From contig NZ_MAEH01000014.1 of the NCBI RefSeq assembly GCF_009933135.1, positions 124,001 to 188,000 on the forward strand: a stretch of 64,000 nucleotides of DNA, read 5' to 3'. The translations under genes and the position numbers were made by a program. Below, piece after piece: positions 53,199-63,038 of this stretch. Each line of letters begins with the position of its first letter. The first letter of the stretch is position 1. The notes under the pieces are model-generated. The model searched no databases and was not told the DNA's origin. It worked only from the letters and a program-made list of their open reading frames with translations. The DNA is from Candidatus Enterococcus leclercqii (GTDB taxonomy: Bacteria > Bacillota > Bacilli > Lactobacillales > Enterococcaceae).

Positions 53199-56100
53199 AT
53201 GAATCAAAAACTGTCAAAAGAAAACCTGATGTATGATCCTTCTTTTGAAAAGGATGCCTGTGGAATGGGTTTTATCGCGCAAAAGGACGGGATTGCCTCC
53301 CACCTTTTAGTAAAGCGGGCACTGACAATGTTAGAGCGGATGAATCATCGTGGGGGCACTGGAGCAGAACCGGATACCGGGGACGGCGCGGGGATCCTGA
53401 TGGCCTTGTCAGATAACTTCTTCCAGCATAAAGCCAGTGAAGCGGGTGTTTTTTTACCTGAGCAGGGAAATTACGGGGTAGGGATGCTGTTTCTACCTAA
53501 AGAGGAAAAGAAGAAAGAACAATTGACTAAAGCCCTGGTGCATGACATTTTCTCAGCGGGGTTTGACGTGCTTTGGACCCGGGATGTTCCTTACAATTTT
53601 TACAACTGTGGGCCGGGAGCACAAGCCGTGATGCCAAGTTTTTTGCAGATTTTTGTGGAAAAACCGCTGGACATCAAAAAAGGACGAGAGTTTGAAGATC
53701 AGCTTTTCCGGCTGCGTCGCAAATTGGAGAAATCTTACGATGCTGCAGAAGTTTCTATCTGTAGCCTTTCTTCTAAAACAATCGTCTATAAAGGAATGCT
53801 CCACGCGTATCAGGTAGGAGAATTTTTCCCGGATTTACAGGATCCTGAGATGACTACCAGTATTGCGCTGACCCATTCACGATTTTCCACCAATACTTTT
53901 CCCAGCTGGGACCGCGCGCAGCCCTTTCGCTTTTTGGCACACAACGGTGAAATCAATACTTTGCGGGGTGCCGAAAACTGGATGCACAGCCACAAGATCG
54001 AGGTTTACAATGAAGACAATTCAGATTCTGCCAAGCTGGAGAACTGTCTGGAATATCTTTATAGAAATGGGCGAGATATTCCCCATGCCTTGATGATGCT
54101 GGTACCAGAAGCTTGGTCAGAAGAAGCCAATTTATCGGCTGAGTTGAAGGCTTTTAATGAGTACAATGCCAGCTTTATGACGCCGTGGGATGGCCCGGCT
54201 GCTTTGTGTTTTACAGACGGTGAGATTGTAGGGGCGGCTTTGGATCGTAATGGATTACGACCGTCTCGTTACTCCATTACGAAGGATGGCTTTATCATTG
54301 TCGCCTCTGAATCTGGAGTAGTGGATCTGGCACCTTCTCAGGTCATTGAAAAAGGAGTCTTGGGACCAGCTAATATCTTTTTGGTGGACACTCGCAATGG
54401 CAAGATTTTTCGTAATGAAGAGATCAAGCATAAATATGCCAAGGCTAAACCTTATCAGAAGTGGTTGAATAAAAATCGTTTGGAACTGCAGGAACTGGTT
54501 GAAACGTTTCCGATCAAGCAAGATTTTAATGAGTCAGAACGGAATCGATTGTGGAAGCTAAATGGCTACACCGAGGAAATTTTACGTACGGTAATTGCCC
54601 CGATGGCGGAAAAAGGGGAGGAACCGGTGATTTCCATGGGGTATGACTCACCGCTAGCTGTCCTCAGCGACAAACCGCAATCATTGTTTACCTACTTCAA
54701 GCAACAGTTTGCCCAAGTCACTAATCCTCCTATTGATGCGATTCGTGAAAAAATGGTAATCGGAACCGAACTATTCCTGGGTCGGGATGGTGATATTCGT
54801 AAAGATACTGCAGACAACTGCTGCAAGCTGAAAGTCGCCAATCCGATTTTATCCACGACTGATTTTGAAAAAATGTTGGCAGTGGATCGTGGCAAACAGA
54901 AGACCAGCTGTCAGTCCTTGTTGTATCAGATGGATCCAGATAATCCGAATGCATTGCAACAAGCTCTCGAAATGCTATTCAAGGAGGCAGAAGCTAAAGT
55001 TGATGCCGGTGCTACAATTTTAGTATTGAGTGACCGTGACCGCAGTGAAGGGCAGTTGGCGATTCCAATCCTTTTGGCAGTCAGTGGGCTGCATAATTAC
55101 TTGGTGAAGCAAGGCAAAGGGGCGCTGGCTTCTATCGTGGTGGATTCAGCAGAAGTCTGTGAAGTCCATCATTTTGCGATGCTGATTGGTTATGGTGCAA
55201 GCGCCATCCATCCGTATTTGGCCTATGCTTCACTGACGGCGTATGGCTTATCCGATAAGGCAGAAAACTATCGGAAGGCTTGTGAAAAAGGGCTCGTAAA
55301 AGTGATGAGCCGAATGGGGATTTCGACGGTTGCTGGCTACCATGGGGCGCAGCTGTTTGAAGCAGTCGGCATTTCAGCGACGGTGGTTGATCAATACTTC
55401 ACCGGAACAGCTTCACGAATTGGTGGACTGAACTTACAGCAAATCGAAGCCGAATATATGGCACGTTATCAGGAAGCATATGGTCCCCACAGCAATGATT
55501 ATCTGCCTTCTGGTGGCAGCTTCCAATACAAAGCCGACGGTGAACATCATCTGTTCAACCCAAAGACGATTTATAACTTCCAAAAAGCGGTCCGCTCCGG
55601 TGATTATGGCCTGTATAAAGAATATGCCGCAGCCATGAATCAAGAAGCCTTGGCAACGCCGACAACTTTACGGGCAATGTGGGAATTCACAGCAGAACGT
55701 CCAAGTATTCCGCTAGCAGAAGTCGAGCCAGCTGAGCGCATCGTGAAACGATTCAAAGTAGGTGCCATGTCTTACGGTTCCCTCAGTGAAGAAGCACATA
55801 AATGTCTGGCTGAAGCAATGAACTCGATTGGTGCAAAATCCAACTCTGGTGAAGGCGGTGAAAACCGTGATCGCTTTAAACCAACACCTGACGGACGCAA
55901 TTTCAACAGTAAGATTAAACAGGTGGCTTCCGGACGTTTTGGTGTTAACGCCGAGTACTTGATGAGTGCAGAAGAGCTGCAGATCAAAGTCGCTCAAGGG
56001 GCAAAGCCCGGAGAAGGCGGGCAACTTCCCGGCAACAAAGTTTTTCCGTGGGTAGCTGAGATCCGTGGTTCCACACCGGGAGTTCGCTTGATTTCACCAC

Positions 56101-57704
56101 CGCCTCATCATGACATTTATTCTATTGAGGATCTGGCACAGCTGATTTACGATTTAAAGGCGATCAATCCTTATGCTCGCATCAACGTCAAGCTGGTGTC
56201 TTCCACTGGTGTGGGTACGATTGCTACCGGTGTTGTTAAAGCCGGTGCCGACGTGGTAGTAATTTCCGGATATGACGGTGGTACTGGGGCTTCACCTCGT
56301 AATTCTGTAAGGGATGCCGGCCTGCCTCTTGAAATGGGTCTGGCGGAGGCTCACCAAACCTTGGCGCTGAACGATTTACGTCAGCGTATGACCTTAGAAA
56401 CTGATGGGAAGCTGATGACCGGTCGGGATATCGCCATAGCGACACTTTTAGGCGCGGAAGAATACAGCTTTGCTTCATTGGCTCTAGTGGCAATTGGCTG
56501 TGTTATGATGCGAGTTTGCAGCTTGAATACTTGTCCTGTAGGAGTAGCTACCCAAAATCCAGCCTTGCGGAAATTCTTCGTGGGTAAGCCAGAGCACGTG
56601 GTGAATATGATGCTGTTTTTGGCGGAAGATTTGCGGGAAATCATGGCTGAACTGGGTTTCAAAACTATCGATGAAATGGTGGGACATACCGAAGTCTTGA
56701 CGACCCGCTTTGTAGCTAAAGGCAAGGCGAAGTCATTGGATTTTTCAAAAATGCTGGGAACTACTATTGGAATTCAACGAAAAACAGTGGATCCCTTCTT
56801 GGAAAAACGACAGTGGCCGCTATTGGACGACTATGGGCAGGCGGCTATTGAAAATGCTCAGCCGGTGACGGTCACAGAAACAATCAATAACGTAAAACGC
56901 TCTGTCGGTGCTCGCATGGGTGGATGGATTGCGGAACGTTTCGGTAATTATTCACTGACTCCGGGGTTACTAAATTACACCTATACAGGAATTGCTGGGC
57001 AGAGTTTCGGTGCCTTTACAACACAAGGAATGGAATTGAAGCTGATTGGTGAAGCAAATGATTACGTCGCCAAAGGACTCAGCGGTGGGCGCTTGATTAT
57101 TATACCTCCAGAAGATGCTGCCTATGATGTGGAACAATCACCAATCGTCGGCAATGTTGCCTGCTTCGGTGCCAACAAAGGTGAAGGGTATTTCCGCGGA
57201 CTGGCGGGGGAACGATTCTGTGTACGAAACAGTGGGGCCAAGGTGGTTGTTGAAGGCGTTGGCGATAATGGCTGTGAATATATGACCGGTGGCGTCGCCG
57301 TGATTCTCGGCAAGACCGGCCGTAATTTTGCTGCCGGTATGAGTGGTGGTGTCGCCTATGTTTACGATCCTGAGGGTGTTTTCCCCAGCAAGTGCAATCT
57401 GGAGATGGTGGACCTGTTTTCAGTTGGAGACTGTGGCGATGACAGTATCTTGAAAGAAATGGTGGAGAATCATTTTGCCTTTACCGGCTCATTGAAAGCA
57501 AAGCAGCTCTTGCAAGAGTGGGAGAGTACAGTTGACCATTTTGTGAAAGTCTATCCACGAGAATACCATGCGGTGAATGATGCATTGGCTGAGTTTGCTG
57601 CCGAAGGAATTGCTGGTGCTGAATTAGTGAATCGCGCCTTTGAAAAAGTCGTTGGGCAACAGGCTGTTCCGGTAGTTGCTGCAATGGGAAAGGAGGGGGT
57701 CTAA
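53199..57704 (+). CDS. gltB: Glutamate synthase (NADPH) large subunit
   Basis: 1501 residues from the ATG at 53199 (AAAGAGGTG upstream). The N-terminal glutaminase domain has its nucleophile Cys21 in KDACGMGF after a 20-residue propeptide. A central domain, the FMN-binding synthase domain (SNSGEGGENRDRF, GAKPGEGGQLPG, SGYDGGTGASP) and a 3Fe-4S cluster with CSLNTCPVG follow. The C-terminal beta-helix domain has GGVAVILGKTGRNFAAGMSGG. It converts glutamine plus 2-oxoglutarate into two glutamates, using electrons from GltD. Full length, no frameshift. Confidence 0.97.
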   Translation: MNQKLSKENLMYDPSFEKDACGMGFIAQKDGIASHLLVKRALTMLERMNHRGGTGAEPDTGDGAGILMALSDNFFQHKASEAGVFLPEQGNYGVGMLFLPKEEKKKEQLTKALVHDIFSAGFDVLWTRDVPYNFYNCGPGAQAVMPSFLQIFVEKPLDIKKGREFEDQLFRLRRKLEKSYDAAEVSICSLSSKTIVYKGMLHAYQVGEFFPDLQDPEMTTSIALTHSRFSTNTFPSWDRAQPFRFLAHNGEINTLRGAENWMHSHKIEVYNEDNSDSAKLENCLEYLYRNGRDIPHALMMLVPEAWSEEANLSAELKAFNEYNASFMTPWDGPAALCFTDGEIVGAALDRNGLRPSRYSITKDGFIIVASESGVVDLAPSQVIEKGVLGPANIFLVDTRNGKIFRNEEIKHKYAKAKPYQKWLNKNRLELQELVETFPIKQDFNESERNRLWKLNGYTEEILRTVIAPMAEKGEEPVISMGYDSPLAVLSDKPQSLFTYFKQQFAQVTNPPIDAIREKMVIGTELFLGRDGDIRKDTADNCCKLKVANPILSTTDFEKMLAVDRGKQKTSCQSLLYQMDPDNPNALQQALEMLFKEAEAKVDAGATILVLSDRDRSEGQLAIPILLAVSGLHNYLVKQGKGALASIVVDSAEVCEVHHFAMLIGYGASAIHPYLAYASLTAYGLSDKAENYRKACEKGLVKVMSRMGISTVAGYHGAQLFEAVGISATVVDQYFTGTASRIGGLNLQQIEAEYMARYQEAYGPHSNDYLPSGGSFQYKADGEHHLFNPKTIYNFQKAVRSGDYGLYKEYAAAMNQEALATPTTLRAMWEFTAERPSIPLAEVEPAERIVKRFKVGAMSYGSLSEEAHKCLAEAMNSIGAKSNSGEGGENRDRFKPTPDGRNFNSKIKQVASGRFGVNAEYLMSAEELQIKVAQGAKPGEGGQLPGNKVFPWVAEIRGSTPGVRLISPPPHHDIYSIEDLAQLIYDLKAINPYARINVKLVSSTGVGTIATGVVKAGADVVVISGYDGGTGASPRNSVRDAGLPLEMGLAEAHQTLALNDLRQRMTLETDGKLMTGRDIAIATLLGAEEYSFASLALVAIGCVMMRVCSLNTCPVGVATQNPALRKFFVGKPEHVVNMMLFLAEDLREIMAELGFKTIDEMVGHTEVLTTRFVAKGKAKSLDFSKMLGTTIGIQRKTVDPFLEKRQWPLLDDYGQAAIENAQPVTVTETINNVKRSVGARMGGWIAERFGNYSLTPGLLNYTYTGIAGQSFGAFTTQGMELKLIGEANDYVAKGLSGGRLIIIPPEDAAYDVEQSPIVGNVACFGANKGEGYFRGLAGERFCVRNSGAKVVVEGVGDNGCEYMTGGVAVILGKTGRNFAAGMSGGVAYVYDPEGVFPSKCNLEMVDLFSVGDCGDDSILKEMVENHFAFTGSLKAKQLLQEWESTVDHFVKVYPREYHAVNDALAEFAAEGIAGAELVNRAFEKVVGQQAVPVVAAMGKEGV

Positions 57705-59144
57705 ATGGCTGATCCATTTGGTTTTATGAAATATCCCCGTAAAGATAATCTGTATCGGAACGTAGCAGAGCGTATTACAGATTGGCATGAACTACAAGTC
57801 CCATTATCGGCAGAAGAACGACAAAAACAAGCCGCCCGCTGCATGAATTGTGGGATTCCATTTTGTCATGCCGGTACCTTTTACGGCGAGCAGCGGGCCG
57901 CATCAGGCTGTCCCAATGACAACCTGATCCCTGAATGGAACGATTTGTTGTACCAGGGATTGGAGCAAGCCGCATTCGAACGTTTGGCTCGAACCAACCC
58001 TTTACCTGAGATGACCGGCAGAGTCTGTCCCGCCCCATGTGAAAAGGGCTGTACCGAGTCTTTAAACGGCGATGGAGTTACCATTCATGACAACGAGCGC
58101 TACATCATCGACACTGCTTTTGAAAATGGCTGGGTCAAAGCTAGCGGCGAACCAGTGGAACGGACTGGCTTCAAAGTCGCTATTGTTGGTTCAGGCCCGG
58201 CTGGACTGTCTGCCGCATGGCGGTTGAATCAGTTAGGACATTTAGTGACAGTTTATGAACGCAGTGACCGCTTTGGTGGCCTATTGATGTATGGTATTCC
58301 GAATATGAAGCTGGATAAAGATATCCTGCAGCGGCGGATTGATTTAATGGTCGAGTTGGGCATCACTTTTGTTGCAGATACCGAAGTCGGCGTGGATGTG
58401 ACCGTCAAAGAGCTTTCCGAAACGTTTGATCGGATTATCTTATGTACTGGAGCTGGTGTTCCACGAGATTTGGCAGTGACCGGTCGCCATTTGCAAGGAA
58501 TTCAGTTTGCTGTGGACTATCTGACAGAAGCTACCAAAGACGTCTTGAAGCATGGCAAAGATGCCACTTCGAAAAAATTGGCGGGTAAGCACGTGGTTGT
58601 CATCGGCGGTGGTGATACCGGCAATGATTGTGTCGGAGCTGCTATTCGACAAGGAGCAAGTTCAGTCAAGCAATTGGAAATCACACCAGCATTACCTGAA
58701 GACCGACCGACAACTAATCCTTGGCCAGAGTATCCTTTTGTGGCAAAACTAGGCTATGGACAAGAAGAAGCCGCCTTTGTCACTGGAGAGGCAGTTTCTC
58801 GCTACAGTACGTCTACGACCGGATTTATCGGTGCTGAGCGGGGACAGGTGATTGCTGTCGAAACAGTGAGCGTCGGTACTGATTTTCAGCCTATAACAGG
58901 AACCGAACAAGTGCTAAAAGCAGATCTGGTCTTGCTGGCGATGGGCTTTACCGGCGCAGAGCAAGCGCTGTTCGATCGGTTTGAAATCAAAGAAATATAT
59001 GATGATTACACCACCAATAATGAACGGGTGCTGGTGGCAGGCGATGCTAAGCGGGGACCAAGCCTTGTAATCTGGGGAATTCGCGAAGGTCGTAAAGCAG
59101 CAGAAAAAGTCGATGCCTCCTTAAGAGCATTGATCTATCAGTAA
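57705..59144 (+). CDS. gltD: Glutamate synthase small subunit
   Basis: 479 residues, starting at the base after the gltB stop, with AAAGGAGGGGG as ribosome site. The N-terminal part has two Cys clusters for 4Fe-4S centres (CMNCGIPFCH, then CPAPCEKGC). FAD site VAIVGSGPAGLSAAWRL and NADPH site VVVIGGGDTGNDCVG. It passes electrons from NADPH to GltB. Confidence 0.97.
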   Translation: MADPFGFMKYPRKDNLYRNVAERITDWHELQVPLSAEERQKQAARCMNCGIPFCHAGTFYGEQRAASGCPNDNLIPEWNDLLYQGLEQAAFERLARTNPLPEMTGRVCPAPCEKGCTESLNGDGVTIHDNERYIIDTAFENGWVKASGEPVERTGFKVAIVGSGPAGLSAAWRLNQLGHLVTVYERSDRFGGLLMYGIPNMKLDKDILQRRIDLMVELGITFVADTEVGVDVTVKELSETFDRIILCTGAGVPRDLAVTGRHLQGIQFAVDYLTEATKDVLKHGKDATSKKLAGKHVVVIGGGDTGNDCVGAAIRQGASSVKQLEITPALPEDRPTTNPWPEYPFVAKLGYGQEEAAFVTGEAVSRYSTSTTGFIGAERGQVIAVETVSVGTDFQPITGTEQVLKADLVLLAMGFTGAEQALFDRFEIKEIYDDYTTNNERVLVAGDAKRGPSLVIWGIREGRKAAEKVDASLRALIYQ

Positions 59145-59174
59145 ATAAAAGCGTACTAAGCTATTGGTTCCATG

Positions 59175-59221
59175 AAGACTGCAGGTCGAGTCAGAAATGA
59201 CTAGATTCTGCAGTCTTTTTT
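59175..59221 (+). terminator. Terminator after gltD
   Basis: AAGACTGCAG (59175-59184) pairs with CTGCAGTCTT (59208-59217), with an inner AGTCA/TGACT hairpin, then T run. Confidence 0.9.
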
Positions 59222-59320
59222 AGAGGCTTTTGAGTAAAGGAGAAAGTATAGTGCTCAAAGTAAGCCAGTATAGTATTCTTAGTTAAAAAGCAATCATTGC
59301 GGTGCAGTCAGGAGCAGGTT

Positions 59321-60322
59321 ATGCCAAAAAAAGTAAGTAGAATTTTTTTCAGTATTTTTCTTTTGATTCTTCTCAGTCTGTTGTTTTTGATAGGAGTCCT
59401 GCACTTTACTCCTACTCCTTTGTTTAGATTAATTAATTTAGTCCCTTGGAATACTGTTCAAACAAAGCCTAGAGACTATTCAGCTATAGAAGAAGGGATA
59501 AAAGTTGAAAAAAATGTGAGTTATTCTAATGACTATCCAAAAAGCAGATTGGATATCTATTCTCCAAAAGAAATGAAAGAAAAGCTGCCAGTGATCATTT
59601 TCATTCACGGGGGTGGTTTTTTTAAAGGAGAAAAAGAAATGGCCCGATTTTTTGGCCCAACTTTAGCCAACAGTCAGTATGTGTTCGTTAGTGTGGATTA
59701 CAATCTTGCGCCAGATTCGACAATTTTTGATCAGGTGAAACAGATAAATGAGGCCCTTCATTTTATTGTCTATGATGGTGAGAAATATGGGATGGATAGT
59801 AAAAAGATCAATTTATCAGGCTCTTCTGCAGGCGGATTTTTAGCATTACAGCTTTTGTCTGCTTATCATGATGAGTCCTACGGGAAAACATTAGGAATCC
59901 AGCCAATCAATGACTTGAGACTTCGAAGTCTACTGCTTTACAGTAGTGTTTATGACTTATCGAAATTTCAACAGCCCAATCAAAATAAACTGGTGGACTA
60001 CTTGATGACAAAGACTGGTTGGGGGATAACCGGGGAAAAGAACTGGCGAGCAGATGCCTCACTTGGACGAAAATTAAACCTAAACAACTTCATCAGAGAA
60101 GATTTTCCACCAATCTTTATTACTGATGGAAACTACCAAACCTTTACCACGCAAGCAAAAGAGTATGCTGACAACCTGAAAAAAACCGGAAACAATGTAG
60201 AGACACTTTTTTTTGATTCGAATGAGCAAATTGGTCACGGTTATCAACTAAAAATGGACACTGTTGCGTCAGAGCAAGCAATTAAAGCGTCTAGCCTATT
60301 TTTGGAAAAATGGAATAAATAA
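59321..60322 (+). CDS. Membrane-anchored alpha/beta hydrolase, HSL/carboxylesterase type
   Basis: 333 residues from the ATG at 59321 (CAGGAGC upstream). An N-terminal TM helix (about 8-28) probably anchors it outside the membrane. The catalytic features are the oxyanion HGGG (96-99), GSSAG with Ser169, and probably Asp269 and His306 (IGHGY), as in the lipase/esterase group that includes HSL. Its codons are visibly richer in A and T than those of gltBD and zwf on either side, suggesting later acquisition. Both flanks are terminators, so it is a single-gene unit. Substrate unknown. Confidence 0.8.
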   Translation: MPKKVSRIFFSIFLLILLSLLFLIGVLHFTPTPLFRLINLVPWNTVQTKPRDYSAIEEGIKVEKNVSYSNDYPKSRLDIYSPKEMKEKLPVIIFIHGGGFFKGEKEMARFFGPTLANSQYVFVSVDYNLAPDSTIFDQVKQINEALHFIVYDGEKYGMDSKKINLSGSSAGGFLALQLLSAYHDESYGKTLGIQPINDLRLRSLLLYSSVYDLSKFQQPNQNKLVDYLMTKTGWGITGEKNWRADASLGRKLNLNNFIREDFPPIFITDGNYQTFTTQAKEYADNLKKTGNNVETLFFDSNEQIGHGYQLKMDTVASEQAIKASSLFLEKWNK

Positions 60323-60396
60323 AAGACCGTATCATAAGCAACAGAAAACTTAATTGTTCCTCCCAACTTTAAAAATTGACAGGTTTTACGTAAACC

Positions 60397-60450
60397 AAAA
60401 AGACTCCGACAAAGGCTGACGCATGTCTTAGCCCTTGTCGGAGTCTTTTT
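60397..60450. terminator. Bidirectional terminator between the hydrolase and zwf
   Basis: AAAAAGACTCCGACAA (60397-60412) and TTGTCGGAGTCTTTTT (60435-60450) pair perfectly over 16 bases; inner GGCT/AGCC pairs extend it. Confidence 0.92.
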
Positions 60451-60470
60451 CAATGAAATAATTGGAGGAA

Positions 60471-61991
60471 TTAAAGCAGGCCGCGTTCCCGGTACCATTC
60501 ATCAGGTTCCCAAATCCATTCAAAGCCGTCTTTTTCTACCAGCTCAAAGGCAGCATCCGGGCCCATCGTACCCGCAGCATAGTTGGGAAAATCAGGTTCA
60601 ATATGGTCCCAGACGTGACGGATAGCGTCCACGATTCGCCAAGATTGAGCAACTTCATCCCAATGTGTGAAGTTGGTAGAATCCCCCTTCAGTGCGTCCA
60701 AAATCAAACGCTCATAGGCTTCGGGACTATTTTCTACAGCATCGGCACTGTTACGGTAATCCAACTTCACCGGTTGGGTATCGAAACCTTGGCCGATCTC
60801 TTTGCCGTTTAAAGTCAGGCTAAAGCCTTCAGTGGGCTGAATATAAATGGTCAGGATATTCGGTGGCAGCTGGCGTTCTTTGCAGTCGGCATTGATCTCC
60901 GCTTTGAATAAGTTCAACGGCACCTGCTTGAAGACGATGTTGATACGAGTTCCTTTTTCAGTTAGGCGCTTACCAGTACGAATATAAAAAGGAACTCCGG
61001 ACCAGCGGAAATTATCAACAGTAAATTTACCGGCAACAAAGGTTTCTGTCACTGATTCTGGTGCTACGTTTGGTTCGTCACGATAGCCGGCAAAATCACT
61101 GCCATTGATGCGGCCAGATTGGTATTGTCCACGAACAAAATTGGCTTTGACTTCTGCTTCGTTGTAGATACGAACCGCATTTAATGCTTTGATTTTCTCA
61201 GCCCGGATTTCGCTGTCAGAAAAAGCTGCAGGTGGTTCCATCAACAACAGCGAAAGAATCTGCAGGATATGGTTTTGGACCATGTCTTTTAAAGCACCGC
61301 TCTTGTCATAGTAGCCACCGCGGTCTTCTACGCCGAGGCTTTCTGCCAATGTAATCTGGACATTATCAATATAGCGATTGTTCCAGAGTGACTCAAAGAT
61401 ATTGTTGGCAAAACGAATGGCTGAGATATTCTGGATCATTTCTTTACCCAAGTAATGATCAATGCGGTAGATTTCATCTTCTGAAAATACTTCGCCGATT
61501 GCACGATTCAGCTGTGTCGCTGACTCTAAATCTGACCCAAAAGGCTTTTCAATGATGACGCGATGGAAGCCACTGGAATTCTTCATTCCATGTTCCTTCA
61601 GATGAGTAACAATGGTGCCAAAGAAGTTGGGGGACATTGCTAAATAATACAGTCGATTGCCTGACAGCTGATATTTTTGATCCAATTGGTCAGTCAACAG
61701 CTTCAAGGTGTCATAGTGAGCAGCATCCTGAACATCATGGGCTTGATAGTAAAAATGGCTGGCAAAGCTCTGGGCTTCTCCTGATGTTGGTTCAAGATCG
61801 GCGATGGCTTTCCGGACGATTTCACGATAATGTTCATCGCTCCATTCGCGGCGGGCAGTTCCGATTACGGCAAAATTTTCCTGCAAGTCACCTTTGCGAA
61901 ACAAGCGGAAGAGGGAAGGATAAAGTTTACGGAAAGCTAAATCTCCGGTAGCACCAAAGATAGTAAACAAAACGGGTCTGTTTTCAGGCAT
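60471..61991 (-). CDS. zwf: Glucose-6-phosphate dehydrogenase
   Basis: 506 residues from the ATG at 61991 (AAAGGAGATG upstream); the longer frame to 62261 runs antisense-like through the regulator gene. NADP site FTIFGATGDLAFRKL; active-site motif RIDHYLGKE with the catalytic His region; FRWSGVPFYIRTGKRL near the C-terminus. First step of the oxidative pentose phosphate pathway, producing NADPH. It follows the EfaR-like regulator by 16 bases on the same strand, so both are likely one transcript, as in E. faecalis. Confidence 0.96.
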   Translation of the reverse strand: MPENRPVLFTIFGATGDLAFRKLYPSLFRLFRKGDLQENFAVIGTARREWSDEHYREIVRKAIADLEPTSGEAQSFASHFYYQAHDVQDAAHYDTLKLLTDQLDQKYQLSGNRLYYLAMSPNFFGTIVTHLKEHGMKNSSGFHRVIIEKPFGSDLESATQLNRAIGEVFSEDEIYRIDHYLGKEMIQNISAIRFANNIFESLWNNRYIDNVQITLAESLGVEDRGGYYDKSGALKDMVQNHILQILSLLLMEPPAAFSDSEIRAEKIKALNAVRIYNEAEVKANFVRGQYQSGRINGSDFAGYRDEPNVAPESVTETFVAGKFTVDNFRWSGVPFYIRTGKRLTEKGTRINIVFKQVPLNLFKAEINADCKERQLPPNILTIYIQPTEGFSLTLNGKEIGQGFDTQPVKLDYRNSADAVENSPEAYERLILDALKGDSTNFTHWDEVAQSWRIVDAIRHVWDHIEPDFPNYAAGTMGPDAAFELVEKDGFEWIWEPDEWYRERGLL

Positions 61992-62007
61992 AACAGGGAC
62001 ATCTCCT

Positions 62008-62658
62008 TTATAATTGATCGACAAAAATCGTGCTGGCCGCTTTGTAGCTGACTTGGCGGCTACGACCATCTTCACCGACGATAGTAATCGGGCCTTCATA
62101 AGCAGCCACTTCCGAGATTTGACAAACATCACCAATCTTGATATCCAATGAAACGAGGTAATCAAGAAGTTCCCGCTCATCCAAAACCCGCGCAATCCGA
62201 ATGTTGTCGTCTGCTTGGTAGTCTGCCAATGTCTTACGATCTTGTTCGTGGACAGTTTCATTTGCTTCAGGAATCATCCCGCCATGTGGGCAAAAACGGG
62301 GCTCGTTTAAATAATCGGAAAGCCGTTCTGCCAGTTTTTCTGAAGTCACATGCTCCAAAACTTCGGCGTCGTCGTGGACTTCATTCCAAGAGTAGCCCAA
62401 GTGTTCTACCAGGAAAACTTCCCATAAGCGATGCTTTCTGATCAACGTGCTGGCTGTCTGTAAGCCGGATGCAGTCAACTGAACGCCTTGATAGGCAGTG
62501 TGGGAGACCAATTCTTCTTTTACCAGTTTGGACAACATCTCGCTGACGGAAGCCGGCGCTACCGACAAACCTGCCACAATCTGCTTGTTGCTAACTTTTT
62601 GGCGGTCGCCTCCCAGTTCCAAGATAAGCTTCAAATAATCTTCACGATTAGGGGTCAC
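62008..62658 (-). CDS. efaR: DtxR/MntR-family manganese-dependent regulator (EfaR-like)
   Basis: 216 residues when started at GTG (62658), nine bases after AAAGGA; the ATG at 62667 directly touches that site and is less likely. N-terminal winged helix (EDYLKLILELGGDRQKVSNKQIVAGLSVAPASVSEMLSKLVKE), dimerisation and metal-binding domain with HRLWEVFLVEHLGYSWNEVHDDAEVLEHV and CPHGG, and a C-terminal SH3/FeoA-like domain. With Mn2+ bound it represses manganese and virulence-related uptake genes in E. faecalis (EfaR). zwf is directly downstream. Confidence 0.9.
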   Translation of the reverse strand: MTPNREDYLKLILELGGDRQKVSNKQIVAGLSVAPASVSEMLSKLVKEELVSHTAYQGVQLTASGLQTASTLIRKHRLWEVFLVEHLGYSWNEVHDDAEVLEHVTSEKLAERLSDYLNEPRFCPHGGMIPEANETVHEQDRKTLADYQADDNIRIARVLDERELLDYLVSLDIKIGDVCQISEVAAYEGPITIVGEDGRSRQVSYKAASTIFVDQL

Positions 62659-62732
62659 AGGTCTCATTCCTTTCGTCGAATGCGTTAAAAATCATCAGTA
62701 AATAGGGCAAATACTCAGTGATACAGTAATTG

Positions 62733-62750
62733 AGAACTGTTCTCGTCAAT
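62733..62750 (-). promoter_or_regulatory. efaR promoter -35 with adjoining 13-bp palindrome
   Basis: On the minus strand TTGACG (62745-62750) is followed at once by GAGAAC-A-GTTCTC, a perfect 6-1-6 palindrome (62733-62745) filling the spacer. The -10 is not clear (TGTATC or CTGTAT at about 62721-62727). Possible autoregulatory site. Confidence 0.5.
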
Positions 62751-62891
62751 TCTACCAAAAAATGTCGCCAGTTGCTATTTTTCCTTTTCAACCACTTCTC
62801 GAATCAGCCAAATTTTAGGTAGATTCCGAATGTTAGCGGCTCGCTTCTAGGAATATGGAAAAAATAGGTCTTTACTGGAATTTTCTCATGT
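62751..62891. other. Intergenic stretch upstream of efaR
   Basis: No gene, repeat or hairpin recognised; the ORF at 62804-63007 on the minus strand lacks a ribosome site and overlaps a terminator. Confidence 0.4.
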
Positions 62892-62967
62892 AAAAAGCCG
62901 AGGACACGGTTTAGCTCAGGGAAAGTAACCAGTTGGCGGTCCCCGTGAGTGGTCCGTATTCTTCGGC
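62892..62967 (-). terminator. Terminator after the M29 aminopeptidase gene
   Basis: On the minus strand GCCGAAGAATACGG pairs with CCGTGTCCTCGGC around a 40-base loop, then TTTTT. The long loop is unusual but the position and T run fit. Confidence 0.6.
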
Positions 62968-63038
62968 TAGATAAAGCACTTCTTTGATAAGGTATTGCTA
63001 AATTCAATTAACGTCAGGTAGAAAATCGGCTCGCCCGA

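Noticed and set aside
61992-62261. N-terminal extension of zwf
   Set aside because: It lies in another frame of the regulator gene, and the ATG at 61991 has a good ribosome site and begins the conserved protein.
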